NCBI GenBank assembly: GCA_950295325.1
Contig: OX485806.1
Location: 1,488,001-1,552,000 of the forward strand
Direction: 5' to 3'
Source of the DNA: Polytrichum commune
Taxonomy: Eukaryota; Streptophyta; Polytrichopsida; Polytrichales; Polytrichaceae
DNA: 64,000 nucleotides
Shown: piece after piece, positions 43,974-56,511 of the stretch
Position numbering within the stretch: the stretch's first letter is position 1
Layout: the number at the start of each line of letters is the position of its first letter
The notes under the pieces: generated by a model
Database searches by the model: none
Seen by the model: the letters and a program-made list of their open reading frames with translations, nothing else
What the model was told of the DNA's origin: nothing
Made by a program: the position numbers and the translations under genes

Positions 43974-46052
43974 CTAATTGAATCTGGCCGGCTTATATTT
44001 TGAACGCGAGCGAGCTCGGAGATCGATGGATGCCTGAAGTACTAGCAATGCTAGTGTTATGTGTTGGGCATCCAAAAGCTCCTCCTTACTCCTTGCTACA
44101 GTTTGAGCTGTCTGCATCACGTTTCGAATCTCACGCCCATTGAACTCATATCGGGCGAATTCGGCAATCTTCTCGTCGGAAGGAAAGGTTGTTATTCCTG
44201 AACGATCCAGTATGTTTCTCCATATTTCATTCCGTTGAATCTCAGTGAGGTTCTCATAACACAGAAATACGGAGATGCGTGAGCAAAAAGCCTCATCAAA
44301 TGCAAAATCACGATTTGTGGTAAGAAAGAGAATCCCTCGGTAATACTCAAGCTGCCTTAGAAATACACACGCCATGGCATTGCGAAGCAAATCTGAGGAT
44401 TTGCGGCGCTCCAAATAGACATCTGCCTCATCAAGAAGAAGTATAGCACCCCAATGCACGGCAACTTCCATCACTCGCATTAGCATCACCTCCAGACTCG
44501 ATGGAGTTGTTCCCAGCTCTGATACACTCAAAGACCAGAGAGGACGATGCCATTTTTCTGCCAAGCATTCCGCAGTTAACGTCTTGCCTGTTCCAGGAGG
44601 ACCGTAGCAGAGAAAGATGCAGCCTTCACCTTTAGCAGCAATTAGATCAAGTTCAACGGACTTCTGCAACTTTATATTAATCCCTTGCATCTTATTGCGT
44701 TCACGAACAACGCATTCGGCAAGCTCTTTAGTTCTTTCATCCATTATCAACATATCAAATGCAGAGTCGTTGAATTGGATATTAATAAATCCGCAGATTG
44801 AGAAACAACCCCATTTGTTAAGACGAAATGAAAATCCATAAACAATGGCGGGCGCAAACATTCGATTGGGTTCAGAAGTAATGTCAATGGTAATGACTGC
44901 ATTTCCATGTTCAACCTCGCGTGGTGGCATTGCACTTCCTAACTTGTACACTGGATGCATCTTCGCAAAGCTTCCCAAATCAATCATAACCCTTCCATCA
45001 GCACTTTCTTTGCTAATTAAAGGATGATTATTCTGATCGACTCCTAAGTTGACCATCATTCCCCTGTAATGCTTGAAATTGCTTTGTTGTAACATGGAAA
45101 GGTCACAAAATAAGGAGCCCTGCTGAAGAAATGCCTCTTTGATAACCTCTGGATCGGCCTTGAAATGGATTGGGTGAGTTTCCATATTTTCAAATGCAAG
45201 ATCGCCTTCGAAGTATCCTATACTTTCCACTGTAGTGTACTCCTTCCAAGTCAGACAATTGTAATCCCATTTTGACAGACTGATGATGAATCGTCGACCT
45301 CCTGGAAGCAGCTCGTACTTCGTTTTCAAAACCTTGCCACAAACTTCAACTTTTGTGATGCTGCACGGATAAACAATTGTTTCCCCCGGTAAAAAGAAGG
45401 CCCATAGCATGTCCCATGACAACTTGCGCTTGCTTTTCATAGACTCATACATCTCCTCCACATCATGTAGTTCTTCCTTCAAAAAGCGCAGCAAATGGTT
45501 GAGATGAAGAAGGTGATTATCTGCGCTGCTCGAGGCATCAGTTGACAAAGGCTCCACAAGGTCTTTCAAGTTTCGATGAATAAAGAAGAGCTCCGTGCCG
45601 GCTAGGGTTACCCGGTTCTTCACCCGCTGCTCAGCCGTTTCCGGTATGAGTTCATCGAGAACCTTCATCAGAGAAGGTGAAAGGATTTTCACTCCAACTT
45701 GGCAGGCCCAAGGCAAGTCTTTCCAATTATAGTATATGACCTCGAAAGCTGCACTTGGTTTGCTCTCCTTCTCATTGGCACTTGGTAGGATACGTCTAAC
45801 CAGCGATTGTGGGGCAAACTCTTGATGGACAGTATCGAAAATTGGCCACTGCCAATTGGGATGTGTTTCGTCGTCAATCGCCGGCTTGCCATCGTCGTCG
45901 ATATCATCTTCTTCAAACAAACAGCTCTCGGATTCCTGTAATGTTGAATAGCCTAGACCTGGAAACTGGTGTGACAAGCAGGTATACGCACATCGACACA
46001 ATTTTCCCCACGAATTCGTCACCGTCGTTTCTGCACTGCACATTAGAAACAT
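43974..46052 (-). CDS. AAA ATPase of the fungal-type DUF7025-AAA family
   Basis: One open frame of 692 codons from ATG at 46050-46052 to TAG at 43974-43976. The N-terminal half (SFEVIYYNWK-like segment, HLNHLLRFLKEELHDVEEMY, then LWAFFLPGETIVYP) matches the region that precedes the AAA core in large families of ascomycete and basidiomycete ATPases (DUF7025). ADGRVMIDLGSFAKMHP lies near 360. The AAA core has Walker A YGPPGTGKTLTAE (about 483), Walker B ILLLDEADVYLE (about 537), sensor 1 LTTNRD (about 576) and an arginine finger SRI (about 590). All key residues are present, so ATP hydrolysis is likely. Substrate is unknown. No introns are needed, unlike most genes here. Low divergence of motifs and lack of stops suggest selection. 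Origin by transfer from fungi is inference. Confidence 0.85.
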   Translation of the reverse strand: MFLMCSAETTVTNSWGKLCRCAYTCLSHQFPGLGYSTLQESESCLFEEDDIDDDGKPAIDDETHPNWQWPIFDTVHQEFAPQSLVRRILPSANEKESKPSAAFEVIYYNWKDLPWACQVGVKILSPSLMKVLDELIPETAEQRVKNRVTLAGTELFFIHRNLKDLVEPLSTDASSSADNHLLHLNHLLRFLKEELHDVEEMYESMKSKRKLSWDMLWAFFLPGETIVYPCSITKVEVCGKVLKTKYELLPGGRRFIISLSKWDYNCLTWKEYTTVESIGYFEGDLAFENMETHPIHFKADPEVIKEAFLQQGSLFCDLSMLQQSNFKHYRGMMVNLGVDQNNHPLISKESADGRVMIDLGSFAKMHPVYKLGSAMPPREVEHGNAVITIDITSEPNRMFAPAIVYGFSFRLNKWGCFSICGFINIQFNDSAFDMLIMDERTKELAECVVRERNKMQGINIKLQKSVELDLIAAKGEGCIFLCYGPPGTGKTLTAECLAEKWHRPLWSLSVSELGTTPSSLEVMLMRVMEVAVHWGAILLLDEADVYLERRKSSDLLRNAMACVFLRQLEYYRGILFLTTNRDFAFDEAFCSRISVFLCYENLTEIQRNEIWRNILDRSGITTFPSDEKIAEFARYEFNGREIRNVMQTAQTVARSKEELLDAQHITLALLVLQASIDLRARSRSKYKPARFN

Positions 46053-46845
46053 GGTATTACAGCTCTGTCAACAACATGTGCAGTCCATTTGGTCCTCTTG
46101 TAGTGACCATTTGGTCCTCTGGAGGATATCCCTTTATAACGAACATTCTGGCTCAGCGTAGATGCAAGCAATGGTTTCCTGATTGCAGACAGACATTGCA
46201 TGGTATCTACCTTAGATTGCTAGAAAAGTTGGCATGGAATTAAAATTATACGATTCTTCAGACGAGCTCCAATACTATAGCCAATAAAGGACATTCTTTC
46301 CAAGCGAGGAGTTCTGCTCGGTCATGAGCAATTACCTTTTGGGGAAAAAATGAGTTGAAACGATGACTAGAAGTGGCACAAATATCCACACAGAAGCTGG
46401 GGCTTGCTTGGCTGTCTGCATGATCAGATGAATGAAGAGGAGGCTCTGCTTGGCGGCAAAAGCTAAAACAGCTGTGATCGGGAAGATGTTCCTTAACACT
46501 GGCACAAGCATTAAACACATGTAACAGGCCGCAGTACAATTGCAATTAATGCTTAAGGAAATGCGGCGCTAACGAACAAACCTGCTACGATCCCTCATAC
46601 ACAAATTTGAAAACTTGTCAAGTTCAACATTGATGTCTTGAAAATCAAGCAGCTCGAAAATCTCTATGGTGGAGGGTGTCATTGTTTCACGCCGTGTTGA
46701 AGTAGTGATGATTACTTGTGTTCATCTATATGAGTCACCATGCAACATGTGTCATCTATATGAGCAAGACGCCGCAAAGCAGGGCTTGTTTACGCTGACT
46801 GGCAACATCGTCATTAGGCTGCAGACCTCATTGCCCCATTGAGAT
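46053..46845. other. Upstream region of the AAA ATPase gene
   Basis: About 0.8 kb between the 3' end of the membrane-protein gene and the ATPase start, both on the minus strand. The promoter is probably here. No coding frame is convincing; a phrase CATGTGTCATCTATATGAG repeats with variation near 46723 and 46747. Confidence 0.45.
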
Positions 46846-49172
46846 CTACAGTACTGAGGCTAAATTCCTGAAATCTGCTCCACGATGAAAGGTATCCGGT
46901 GTATATGATGTATCAATTATTTCACCTGAGTTGAATCCCTCGTTTCGAATGGGAATGACTGAGCTGTTTACACACACTTCACGTTTATTCACGCTAATAT
47001 TCTTGGTGGCACACACACACATTTTGCTTAGGCTCTGCGATGGCAGAGCACCCAAGAAAGCCGTATGTATATCCAAATTTCCAACACCCTGACAAGCAAC
47101 CAACACGATTAATGCATCTTCGGGCTTACTCGACTGAAAAGAAGTGCAATAAAACCCCTTGATCTAATATCGAAGCAGGAGGGCACTTCAGGAAAATCAA
47201 TCTCTGTAACAGCGTCCAAACATAACACACCACTCCAATGAAAGGTTGTATATGATAAAAGTCACCTTCTGGCACTGTGTCACCAGAGTCTCACACTTGT
47301 CTGATTTTCCCGCCATTATTTTGGCTCCGGTTAGCTCGAGTCCATAGATTGTCAATTTTCCTGCAGATGTGGCAAGAGCACGACAATATTCATCGAGGTC
47401 ATGGAAATCTGTAGCGACCTACTTACGGTGTCACACCCATTCAGAAAATGTAAATGTTCCGATTGAAGATCAATTTAAGCTGCGTGTTGGGAATCTTCAA
47501 GAGCACGTTCTTGATGAATTCGAGAAACAGAAGTCTAATGAGTCCTCCTACCATGACTCGGTAAATACCTGCTACATATGATGCATGTAGGATCGCAGGC
47601 ACTGGATCCTGGTCTCCGAGTCTCAGCAACTGGACCTCTTTGTTATCTGCGTACACATGCACACTTATGCCAGGGATGTCAAAAGGATACCAGACGTCTA
47701 TTCTGTTGATGGCCAGGTCGCGGTCATATAATCTTACTTTTGCTCACAGGAGATGAAATCATTTGCAATTTCCTGTACGACATCAACGTCCGTGGATTCA
47801 ATCTTTCAAGCCATCCAATGATGCTACCAGGAAGAAATTAGACTTCAGCAACCTTCGGTTTTCGTGAGAGAACAAACCGAAGGGGCTTTTAAAAATACAT
47901 ACCCCCGGTTACGTGCAAACCGTAAATGTACATTAGCTGAGCTTGGGCACATTCTCAAATGACAGCTATCATCATGAGCTACTGTGATGCCACAGCAAAT
48001 GTTTCTGCCACTTATGGTTCGTCTGCAAGGTTTCAGAAGAACCGAACACATGGTTTGCATATATATAAGTGGGAAAGACGTGCAGGTCTTGCGGCTAGTT
48101 GGCAGGGTATTGTTGGCGCCAAATAATTCTCAAAATAATTCCTGCCCTATTCTTTGAATTCCGGGTTGGCCACTTTAACCAGGAATGGGTCATAACGATG
48201 TTGAACGACCGCCGGGGCACGAAAAGCAACGAGTGCGATTCTACTCGGTCGTGAAGCGGGACAAAACGATCGACCATCGGGGGCTATCACTTTCAGAGAT
48301 CTTCTTGATCTTTTCACTTCGTCTGTCTGCAGCCGTAGAGGTCAAGGTCGGAGGATCTCTATTCTGAAGATTCCAAGTAACAACTATGGCTAAGGTACAA
48401 AATCAGAAGGAACTTGCCTGTGGCATGCTAGACAATCATGTATAATAAGCGCAGGATACGTACCCGAGGCAGACGACTTCACGTATAGTTGAGAGTATCC
48501 GAGTTGCAATCTAAAAGAATCATCGGAGCGAGTGCCCTCCGCAGCAATGTTGTGCAGCCTGGTCAGGATATCAGCCGAAAGTTGCACTTGGGTCTGGCCG
48601 ATGTGATTCTCCGATGCTCGGATGCATGTCACTCGCTCCACGCCATCCATGGCCAGGTTCTTGAACAGAGAATTCACACGGGACGTAGTCTCTCGGACCG
48701 ACGCCATGGACAGACAAGCGAAGCTTGGGGCACCATGATCTCCAGTGAAACTCATATGACCACCACTGCGTCCAGGCTGGGCATTTGCTGAATATCCCGC
48801 CGCCGCCTTCTTTGCTCCACTGGACGACCTTGGGCGCCGAGGAATCCCGTCAGGTTTGGATGCGGACGCTGCAGCAGGGTCCACATGATGGCTACGGAGT
48901 TTGGCAATGGCATCTCGCTCAGCCTTGCGATGCTTCTCGAAATCACACACGAACTCCCACTGTTTTCGCCTTTCGTGTCGAAGTTGCAGGTATCGGTGGA
49001 AACAGCACAGCATCACGTAGTACGCAAACAGCATAAAGGTGCCCGTGCCGCTGCCCTGCTGACCCATCAGTAATCTCTGAATGGATACAGCGACGCTGCT
49101 GAACTTCGACGACGGGGATATCGTCTCCGCATTAGAGACAGAAGAGTCCGTCTGTCGACATGAAAACTCCAT
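46846..49172 (-). CDS. Probable multi-exon single-pass membrane protein, function unknown
   Basis: First exon from ATG at 49170-49172 to about 48427. It encodes a short N-terminus, one hydrophobic segment (FMLFAYYVMLCCF, residues about 47-60), a basic stretch (RHERRKQ) and a soluble region (ENHIGQTQVQLSADIL, LQLGYSQLYVKSS, ALIIHDCLACHRQ). It may end at CAG followed by GCAAGT, a GC-type donor. Likely later exons: about 48030-47928 (ISGRNICCGITVAHDD), about 47750-47568 (LYDRDLAINRIDVWYPFDIPG, LLRLGDQDPVPA), about 47359-47268 (GKLTIYGLELTGAK) and 47096-46846 (GVGNLDIHTAFLGALPSQ), the last ending in TAG. Repeated beta-rich segments of I..I.V..P type recall LEA2-like domains, but this is weak. Exon joints apart from the last acceptor (GCTTGTCAG) are guesses. 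Confidence 0.45.
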
Positions 49173-49875
49173 GGCGACGAAGCAGCTAATCGTGGCAGTC
49201 GAGAGGAATTTTAATGAAGTTATCTATCAGGCTACGAGTGCACTGAGGATTGTAGCAACCCCTGGCAGATCAGGAATCTCAGACATAGAAGCTCAAAGCA
49301 CTCACGTAAGACTTCTGTTGGTGGCATGCAGGTGCCTCCTTCGCCATCAAATCCACCTGAAGTGACTCTCTTGTCCTCCGGATATTCTACCTTCTGGGGC
49401 AAGGGAGGCTTTTCAACTCTCACATTCTAGGGTGGGATTCGATTTCAAGGAACTCAAGGTGAAACGAGGAGCACAAACTGGTTCTCAGCTTGTCAGTTCA
49501 AATTCTAAGTTACAAGTTACATTCATGAATAATTTACTGGCACTGTCGGAACGCCTATAAGTAGCGTGTGATTGTCATGAAGCTATACGACTGTTGTCGG
49601 CACTAGGTATGATCTCTTCGTCTATCTCACTAGCTAGGATTTAAAATGTCTAAAGCCATGATTGTACATCAAGGATTCGTCGGAGTCTGCACTAAAGGTT
49701 GAGGAATTCTAGATAGATACTTAGAGAGTTGTTTGTCTGTGCGAGTCTGTACGTCGGTACATTATATTGTCTGTATGAGTACTTAATGAGGCAGATGCAT
49801 TAGATGTAATAAATATGCTGGGAAGGGTGAGCTTGCAGACTCCCTCATACAAAATGTGTTTCTCCCACAATTACT
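49173..49875. other. 5' flank of the membrane-protein gene and non-coding stretch
   Basis: No further coding frame supported. Frames on the plus strand at 49081-49365 are the shadow of exon 1 and its flank. Confidence 0.5.
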
Positions 49876-50031
49876 TAACATAACATTATTCACATCCATA
49901 ACAGTGTAGCATGGGACCGACAATATTCCATGGTATATTCCCTATATTAAATTTTAATATGGGGAATATTCCGTGGAATGTTGTCGGTCCCATGCTACAT
50001 TGTTATGGATTTGAATAATGTTATGAATAAG
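49876..50031. mobile_element. Foldback element, about 155 bp near-perfect inverted repeat
   Basis: The left arm (about 49878-49945: TAACATTATTCACATCCATA, then CAGTGTAGCATGGGACCGAC, AATATTCC) is complementary to the right arm (GGAATGTT, GTCGGTCCCATGCTACATTG, TTATGGATTTGAATAATGTTA to about 50028) with only a few mismatches. The loop is a short AT-rich segment. It could be a small MITE or a hairpin RNA precursor; no protein is encoded. Confidence 0.9.
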
Positions 50032-53000
50032 TCATTTATTAAAATAATTTATTAATATTTTCACTTGTTCATTGATTACCCCCCAAGGCCAAGAACCAAG
50101 ATAAGCTAGCCCCGGCTACATCACATTTTCATTCAGTTGGGCACCGCCCCTCCCACCAGTGATCGGGGAGATTTTTGGGCATAATCGTTTGAGATCCTAG
50201 TGTTTGCAAGTCCAACCAGTTACATGTTGACATCCTTCGGCTTTTCCTCATTAAATTGGGGTATATTCTATAAATTCCTCTAAAATGATCGATAATTTTC
50301 TTGCAGTCTTGAACGTCAACTAGTTATTTTTCAAACTCAACTAGTTCATCTGTAACTAACTGTTGGTTCTCCCCGATCATAGCCTCCCATGCCTCCTTCA
50401 CAACCCGGTCTTCTTGCCCACACCTGCGTGGGAACTCTTCCCTATGAGGAACCAATGTGACAATACTCAATCACTTAAGTCATTAAGCTCCTTTGGCATG
50501 TGAAGGAATTCTATCAATTAACTTGGGAATAATGAAAGTGACGTCAACTTGAACATTTATAATTTTGACCGGGTATTATCACATTGGTTCCCAATGAGAA
50601 AGAGCTCCCACACAGGTGCGGGCAGGCAGACCGGACAGTGAAGGAGACGTGAGAGGGGCGGAGCCCAGCCGAATGACGATGTGATCTAGCCCAGGGCGAT
50701 AAGCTAGGAGCCACACTCAAAATATAAGACACTTGCAAACTTGGATGACCTTCAATCGCTCCGCGAACCAGGTAGCTCCTCTGTTGAAATGGTCTATGGC
50801 AGCAGCATAATTGGTACAAGGAAAACAAGGCTCCTACAAGGAAAATGTATGTTGAATGCCAATAAACTTCACCGGGTCATTCCTTAGTTTACTTACACTC
50901 ACTGCAAGGCAGCATCTTATACCGACTGATGACTTTTTGGGAGGCAGTATCTTCTCCCGACTGACTTTTGGGAAGGAGGACCCACACTGCTTTCAATGTA
51001 AAATCTGCGATTGGTTGTTGAACTCGTCCAGGAATCATTTTGGTTTACATAAAGAAAAAAAGTGTTAGAGCGAGCATGGAGTTCGAGGTTTATACTTTCT
51101 TAAAAGACATATTTTAAGGATTATAATATTTCTTGACATAGTCCAACAGGTTTTGTGGTGGGAGACGCAAAAGAGGTAGTCTAGCAAAAAAAGGCAAGGG
51201 CCCATAGCCTAGAAATGTTGTTCAAAAATTAATTGATGAATTTTTGGGAGGGGGTGTTGTAGATACAATGGCGGTTTTCTTTTATTACATACTAACGTTA
51301 TACTTTGAAACCACAGTAGAATGGGCCGTCGTTTGCAGCATTCTCTCGTTTCTTTTGCGTCCATGTTTTGGCATGGTATGGATAGTAATGCATCAATTTT
51401 TCCTTTTCAAAACATGAAGGGATATATTGTTGATGAGGGATCACAAAATTCACAATAGATTCAAGAAATGATAGCTTCAGTTTTTAATATGAACCAGACA
51501 TTGATTTTTTAAATGTTGCATACTTCTAACATGCTCCCCTCTTCTTCTATTGCATTTCACCTTCGTGTAATTACATATATGTTCAATTTATGGCAATGAT
51601 GACAAACATATTGTCCTCTTTCGATTGTTGGAGCTGGAATTTTGTAAAAAAGTGAAGAAATGGCAACAACAACAACGAAGCAACTTGCTTGAAAAAAAAG
51701 AAGTGTCCAACATAAATAAAATAAAAATAACTTCGGGGTTTCTTTTACCCTGACGTGAATTCAATGAATTGTATAACGTTTGGTTGGGTTGGCGTTAGGG
51801 GGGTTTGGCTTTCGAGGGGGCACCTAGTACACATAGTATGTCTGGCCTGAGTTTGGCTAGACATGTGCATAGTGTGGTGTGACATGAGCATTGGAGTAGC
51901 CAATTTGGGACTGTGTTATCTTGTGGTCTGAGGTTTTGGTTTCCTGCATTTATAAGGGTGTAATATCTTGTATGTCTACTTGATTGTAGTGTATGTACTA
52001 TTTGGTGTACTGCTTTTTTATGTCGGGCTATATGCAATCCTTTTAGGTGCGGGTTTGAACATGTTGAGAGTAGGTGTGTCCAACAAAAGAAGGAGCAAAC
52101 AAGATAAAAACAACCAACAAGAAGGGATGTGATTGAATTTGGTGAATTTGATGAATTTGATGAATACGAAGAGGACATGGCAAGAATCAAGTAGAAACAT
52201 TTAGAAGCGCATTGCCTTATTGCTATTTGAGGCGGATGGACACAAAATGTGAAAAACCAAGAAACAAACAAGATAAAATTTTCCAAATATGAGTCATTAT
52301 TTTTTACAAAAAGTAAATGTGGTGAATGAGGTTGTATGTGGACCATGTGGTGAGGCCGTAAAAAGCCTCGGCCATAAGCCCTATGATCTCCCTCCAACCA
52401 AAGCGAGGATGGTTGTTGCCACATGGGCTTGGAGTTTAGTCACTATGTTAAGTTTTTTCCAGGTGCAAGAAGATTTGAACCATCTTCTCTTATGTCTAAA
52501 GCCTTTCATTCTCCTCCTTCTAACCACTAGCTCGTTTCATGTTCTTCGCCCTTACATACTCACATTGCTCTCATATACAACATCTAACAATTCCAAACTC
52601 TTCTTGCTTGTTTTTTTTTTCATTATGTTTTTTTCAGTGTTTCATGCAAGTATTGAATCATGGGTTAAACTATATATTTAATTGGTGGTTGCAATCAAGG
52701 ATTTAAATTGTTCTTTGTTATCATGCAAAAAGAAATGCAAGTTTATTATCAAAGAATACATGACTAACAAGAAGGCTAATAAGGTTTGAGAAACTGACAT
52801 AAAAAAAAATGTAGGTGGTTTAATAAACTTGATTAATGACATGACAACAAGACAAATGTGCATAACTAGGTCCCTGCAAGTGCTACAAAATCATGTAGAT
52901 AAAAATTATTCCATCAATGATTATTTCATATTAAACAAGTATTATTACATCAACAATTGTCACATCATCAACTATTGCAATATAAAAGGGGGTAAATGAA

Positions 53001-55163
53001 AAATTCAAGAAAATATTGAAATTTTGCTAAAACATGTTATTGGTAATTTTGGGATTTTTTTACATCATTATACGACAAATTTCTTGAAAAAAATGAATCA
53101 AAACCTTGTTGCTCTATTACATTAATTATAGCTTACTCTTCTACTGTATCTGTCCCACTGTCATTGTCTATTTTTATAATGTTTCATTCTTATGTAGTTT
53201 ATACGGTCATAAACTTTCAACCAGTAATTTATCTAGCATTGTGATTTCACTAAGAAGATTTTTTTCCTTATTTTTTTCAGTTAACATAAATATATTTTTA
53301 CATCATTTACTTCATCTGCAACTAGATCGTCTTTCTTAGCATTTCAACAAGTCCAATTTTTTCTTGTCACTATCTTCTTGTATTTTTTCCTCGCTAACTC
53401 TTTTAGCTAATTTATGTTTTGCTTCAACAATTCATTCGTCTTCAATCTATTTGTTGTTTATAATGCACAAATTGTGCATTTTAAATTGTACACAAATTTA
53501 CTATGCAAGTTGCTACAATATCATGTATGTTTTTCAAAAGTACTTCAGATTGCTTCATTATCAACCTTCATCTACCCTTCAAAATTCCAAATGTCCTTTC
53601 TATACACATCATGGTTGAAAACTAAATAAAATTTCAAATTACCTTCTTTCTGGATAATGTAGTATTTCCAACCTTAAATAAACAATACATCCAAGGCCTC
53701 ACCAGATATGTAGCATCTTTTATGAGTTTATACGGTTGAAACTTTCTTTTATGCATCCATGTTCGATTTTGTAACTTATAAAATAACCCCTTGTGAAAAT
53801 TTTATGCCCAACCAAACTCATAATTCTAAAACATATAATCTCGTCCAACAAAATTCTTGTAGAATTTCTTAATGAAAATACTTTTTGCAATAGTAGTATT
53901 CTCTGCCAATTACAAAAGTTAAAATATGAATATGTGACCCATCTATTATCTCTATAATGTAAGGTATGCTATACAACTATTCAAACTTTGAAGCTAAAAC
54001 CTAAATTGTGATTCACTTAGAATTTGCAAAAAAATTGGTTGAAGATGGTTTTTAATAGCTTAATGATCTTTATTTTTATTTTATAATATACTCTTGTGGA
54101 CTTCATACAAGTCTCTTATGCTTTGCAATCCATCATGACTACCCAACTTATGATATGACATCACTACCATCCCTTGCACCCGCATAGTGAACCTAAAACG
54201 GGTATCATCTTTTTCTCAAATAGGGGCCCAACCTTTCACACAAAAATCTAAATGTAATATATTTCACTCAAGTTCGCTTCTTAAATTTGTTTTCCGTCCA
54301 CAAACCCAACTACAAACGGTCTACAAATTTGTACATTTGTTTTTGACTCCATATGTTCCTCTCTCTATACCCCATACTCTTATAAATCAAACTCAAAATT
54401 GCAAATTTCTCCCATTCTCCTTGCAAAATCAACTTGAATGTTCATAATATACTTCACAAGCATGTACAAAAATATGTATAATTCTACGAGCAAAATAAGT
54501 CTCCTCCTCCTCCCCTATTGCAATCATGCTTGTTGAAATTCAAGGTAAAAACAAGCAAAAACAAGAAGATGGGAGAAGTGAAGAAACCTAAAGAAAAGAG
54601 AAGATGAGAAAATGATCAAACTTTAATTTCTTCAAAACCGTTTTTTTTTTTTTTTTTTTTGCATGTATTAAGAAAATCAACACATTCACTTTCTGGTGGA
54701 TGGTCATTCCTCTTGGCCCACATTCGGTTTCCACCTAACGAGGGGCCCAAAAGCTTTATAAATTGATTGTTTAAGGAACCAAACCATGGAAGTTGGACCA
54801 TCAAGTTGGACCATGAAAAAAACCATTGTCCGACTTCATGGTCCATGGTGTAAACCAACCCGAAGTACAAGAAACATGTTGACCCTTGCCGCCTCCAATC
54901 TCTGCTAATTTAGCATGCCTCAAATGAATTTTTTTGTTGATGCAACTTTTGCACATAATCAAAACACTTGATTGCAACAACTCTTAAGACTAATAAGTTG
55001 TGTGCACCTCACCTCATGTGGTCATTTGTCTTATGTGGTTGGTCCGGCATCTAACCGCCTTGAAAAAGGAAATCTTTAAGGTATTTTCACCTCGCATATT
55101 CAAGACTACCAAGGAATATGAAGTGGCAATCTTCTTAGTGACAAAGCAATTTTTGACCAAAAC
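50032..55163. other. Long gene-poor AT-rich region
   Basis: No gene I can support. A minus-strand frame of 209 codons at 52424-51795 has hydrophobic, Ser/His-rich composition with no motif and is probably accidental. A T20 run lies at 54641-54660. Very AT-rich from 52680 to 54480. Confidence 0.5.
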
Positions 55164-55453
55164 AACATTGTTGGAGCCGCCTATGTCACTTTCAAACCTC
55201 ATGACAAGGCAAGCAAGTGAACATAAATGTAGGAAAGAAAGTTACCTTGCTTGAAAAACTCCAACCAACATGTAAATGTAAGGGAGGAAAAGGAAGTTAT
55301 TTTATTCCTACCACCAATTGATCAAGTAGTTGAAAACCTTACAAAATTGTAAGCAAGTAAATAGGAAAGCCATGACACTTTAGCTATAATCACTCTAGTT
55401 CAATCGGATACCTAGAATCACTCTTGTCCAATATGCAGTAGTGTAGATAATAA

Positions 55454-55937
55454 GGGGCGCTTCACATTGTGGTAGAAGGTTAAGAGGCCATCGATTTCCA
55501 CCAATCATATCGCAAGAAACCAAGAGTTCGGCCTCTCAACCCTTCACACTAAGGCCAAAGTCCAAAGGCCATCGCAATTTTAAATGATTACTTTTTGGAG
55601 AAGGAGACGGACCCCCAAAGGAAGTTTGGGTCGGGCGGGAATGGAAACCCAAACTATGGTAAAGAGGCCGTCATTTTTTTTCATTAAAAAATCAATCATT
55701 GACAAGATCTTGGCCGTTAGATTGGAGGGGTTGTTTTGGGCAAGGAATAAAGTGGGATGCTCCTTTGATTTTGGACTTTGGGCTTGGCCTTTGGAGGATT
55801 CACACTATGTCCGGCCGAAGGCTCCAATTACTATACTTTATTGACTATTTTCAGCCCATTTATTTGGACTCTCAACAAAGTTTGGCCACTCAATCCCATG
55901 GCCTCTCGACCTCGACGGCCATAGTGTGAAGTGGCCC
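55454..55937. mobile_element. Harbinger-like MITE nested in the 5' LTR
   Basis: 484 bp absent from the 3' LTR of the same retrotransposon. Ends are inverted repeats: left GGGGCGCTTCACATTGTGG; reverse complement of right GGGCCACTTCACACTATGG. TAA flanks it on both sides (55451-55453 and 55938-55940), the usual 3-bp duplication of PIF/Harbinger elements. It contains no coding sequence. An inverted pair AGTTTGGGT and ACCCAAACT lies at 55623-55655. Confidence 0.85.
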
Positions 55938-56498
55938 TAAGACTATCAAAGTGCATATATATACGCAGTCAAGTTATGCTCTCTACATTGCATTATATTG
56001 TTCTTTCACTATTCATCAATAAATTTATCTTGATATCCAATTTCTACATGGTATCAAAGAGAATATGTTTGTGTATTGGACCATTGAGGAATGCTTTCGA
56101 AGGTGAGACATGTTGAATGAGTTGTTGGGACCGAAGTGACGGGGCAATGCATCAACATTGGAAGAACGACTACGACTTGATGTTGTCAAAGGGATGATGC
56201 GAAGGAGAAAAGCAGTCGAAACTAATCTAAAGACTTAGCTATGAAGAGACAAAGATCTGGCTACATAATTCGAGTCTCCTACAAAGAGGGAACATATAAT
56301 CAGTAGAATCTAAAATATAGGAGGACCTAGACAAATATAAGTAAAAATATGAAAAATATGAAAAGTGACACTTACATTATGTATGTAGAGAGTACGTTCT
56401 CCATTGCAGATTCCAACAAGCTTGAGGGCTCCTCAAACTATGGCATTTGGAAGATAAAGATGATGTCATTGGTTTTGTATGTACATGTGTTGAAGATT

Positions 56499-56511
56499 GG
56501 GGGGGGGGGGG
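56499..56511. repeat. G homopolymer run
   Basis: Thirteen G in a row inside the LTR element, just past the gag fragment. Confidence 0.95.

Noticed and set aside
51795-52424. 209-codon minus-strand frame
   Set aside because: Irregular composition, no domain, no neighbouring exons; length is possible by chance in a 64-kb window.
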